From contig NZ_JADBEC010000001.1 of the NCBI RefSeq assembly GCF_014873945.1, forward strand, positions 682,001 to 746,000: 64,000 nucleotides of DNA, read 5' to 3'. This document shows positions 63,143 to 64,000 of this stretch, one piece after another. Every line of letters begins with the position of its first letter. Positions within the stretch are counted from its first letter, which is position 1. The notes under the pieces were generated by a model. That model saw only the letters and a program-made list of their open reading frames with translations, had not been told where the DNA came from and did no database searches. A program made the translations under genes and the position numbers. Source of the stretch: Rhizobium viscosum (GTDB lineage Bacteria > Pseudomonadota > Alphaproteobacteria > Rhizobiales > Rhizobiaceae).

Positions 63143-64000
63143 TGGACGCCTGCTTAAGTGCATCCCGCAGCACATCAAACACCCTGTTGTCCAGCGTCTG
63201 GGAGACGTTGAAGCGCATGAAGCCGGTGGCAGATTGCGACAGGCTGAAGGCGTTGCCCGGGGCGAGGACAACATTCTGCGCGAGTGCTGCGCGCGCGACC
63301 GCCGCGGCATCCAGACCATCCGGCAAATGGCACCAGAGGAACATGCCGGCCTGCGGCTCCAGCCAGGGGCGAATGCCCAGAGGCTTCAGGCGAGCCGTCA
63401 CTTCGAACATCGCCTTGGCAAGACGGCTGCGCAGGCCCTCGGCATGTTTGCGGTAACTGCCGTCGCTGAGCACGCTCAGTACCAGTTCGGCATTCAACCG
63501 GGCTCCGCCGAAGGAGGTGGCGATCTTGAGGTCGATCAGGCCTTCGATCCATTCCGGCCGCGCAGCAATGAAGCCGCAGCGTGCGGCGGCTGAGAGCGTT
63601 TTCGAAAAGCTGCCGATATGGATGACGCGATCGAGGCCGTCGAAGGCGGCAAGGCGCGGAGCCGGCGTCAGTTCGAAATCGGCGAAGATATCGTCCTCGA
63701 TGATGGTGAGGCCGTGTTGCTCGGCAAGCTTGAGCAGCCGGTGGGCCGTGACCGGCGAGAGCATGGCCCCGGTTGGATTGTGGATAGCCGAATTGGTGAT
63801 GTAGAGGTGCGGCCGATGCTCGGTAAGCGCTGCGGCGAAGAGCTCGATATCGGGGCCTGAAGGCGTATAGGGGACGCTGACGACCTTGGCGCGGTGGGCT
63901 CTGAGCAATGCATGGAAGTTGAAGTAACAGGGATCGTCGACCAGCACGGTATCGCCCGGCTCGATGAGGAAACGGCAAAGAAAATCGATCGCCTGTGTGC
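63120..64000 (-). CDS. PLP-dependent aminotransferase-fold protein, partial (likely MocR-type)
   Basis: The C-terminal 293 residues of a class I aminotransferase-like domain; the N-terminal part lies beyond the right edge. FLIEPGDTVLVDDPCYFNFH, ITNSAIHNPTGAMLSPVTAH and IIEDDIFADFELTPAPRLA lead to the PLP Lys in HIGSFSKTLSAAARCGFI, and the Arg that binds substrate carboxylate is in GFMRFNV. The sequence style (DDIFADF, HIGSFSKTLS) is that of GntR-aminotransferase fusion regulators, so a DNA-binding domain probably precedes it outside the window; a plain aminotransferase is the alternative. Convergent with the Nit1C operon, its stop lies 23 bp inside the Pnap_2097-type gene. Confidence 0.85.
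   Translation of the reverse strand, partial: TQAIDFLCRFLIEPGDTVLVDDPCYFNFHALLRAHRAKVVSVPYTPSGPDIELFAAALTEHRPHLYITNSAIHNPTGAMLSPVTAHRLLKLAEQHGLTIIEDDIFADFELTPAPRLAAFDGLDRVIHIGSFSKTLSAAARCGFIAARPEWIEGLIDLKIATSFGGARLNAELVLSVLSDGSYRKHAEGLRSRLAKAMFEVTARLKPLGIRPWLEPQAGMFLWCHLPDGLDAAAVARAALAQNVVLAPGNAFSLSQSATGFMRFNVSQTLDNRVFDVLRDALKQASTTRPATP

Overview
The window reads as chromosomal DNA of a Rhizobium-type alphaproteobacterium (Rhizobiales, probably the Rhizobium/Agrobacterium branch). The evidence is gene content and order: cycHJKL next to feuPQ, and pepN, a PleC-type kinase, glnE, a two-component pair and degP in a row. It also has high-GC coding sequence with GC-rich third positions, RIME-like intergenic palindromic repeats, and candidate TTAACCAT half-sites of the cell-cycle regulator CtrA. 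No rRNA, tRNA, CRISPR array or intact insertion sequence was seen.

Layout. 1-3130 (minus): a FecBCDE-type ferric-siderophore ABC importer, cut at the left edge. 3249-9281: an Lrp regulator divergent from an EamA exporter, an L,D-transpeptidase, ETF-ubiquinone oxidoreductase, an atypical SDR and an APH-type kinase. 9577-15859: an RND efflux pair, then a class D beta-lactamase divergent from an AmpR-like LysR regulator. 16004-22472: an Hsp70-family ATPase, a family-4-like uracil-DNA glycosylase with most cluster cysteines missing, small and unknown genes, another EamA transporter, and a soluble chemoreceptor-like protein with its signalling tip at the N terminus. 22658-34737: pepN, pleC, glnE, a sensor kinase/response regulator pair and degP. 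34980-36653: an ArsR-SRPBCC-VOC-DoxX operon.

36697-44015 (minus): feuN-feuP-feuQ, a lipoprotein gene, and the cytochrome c maturation operon cycHJKL. 44290-53034: an MFS transporter, then an AT-richer stretch with a 151-bp MITE-like inverted-repeat element, and a YeeE/RclC-like/TetR/old-yellow-enzyme group that looks acquired. After these come a GH19 enzyme, a TetR-DUF1348 pair and a DUF983 protein.

53258-63142 is the most distinctive region. It is a complete Nit1C (sll0783-type, nitrogen-starvation/nitrilase) gene cluster: MSMEG_0572-type protein, Nit6803-type nitrilase, radical SAM enzyme, GNAT acetyltransferase, AIR-synthase-like protein, glycosyltransferase, MSMEG_0570-type protein, flavin oxidoreductase and Pnap_2097-type protein. 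A MocR-type regulator diverges from it and a second PLP-aminotransferase-fold gene converges on its end. A near-consensus sigma-54 promoter lies just upstream of the first gene, behind repeated TGAATGC motifs. Two RIME-like repeats have entered this operon, one of them in frame inside the glycosyltransferase.

The genes suggest a soil or plant-associated bacterium equipped for siderophore iron uptake, cytochrome c biogenesis, envelope stress response, beta-lactam and multidrug resistance, and use of nitriles or cyanide-like nitrogen sources when nitrogen is short. The functional links are inferred from families and gene order; none was tested.
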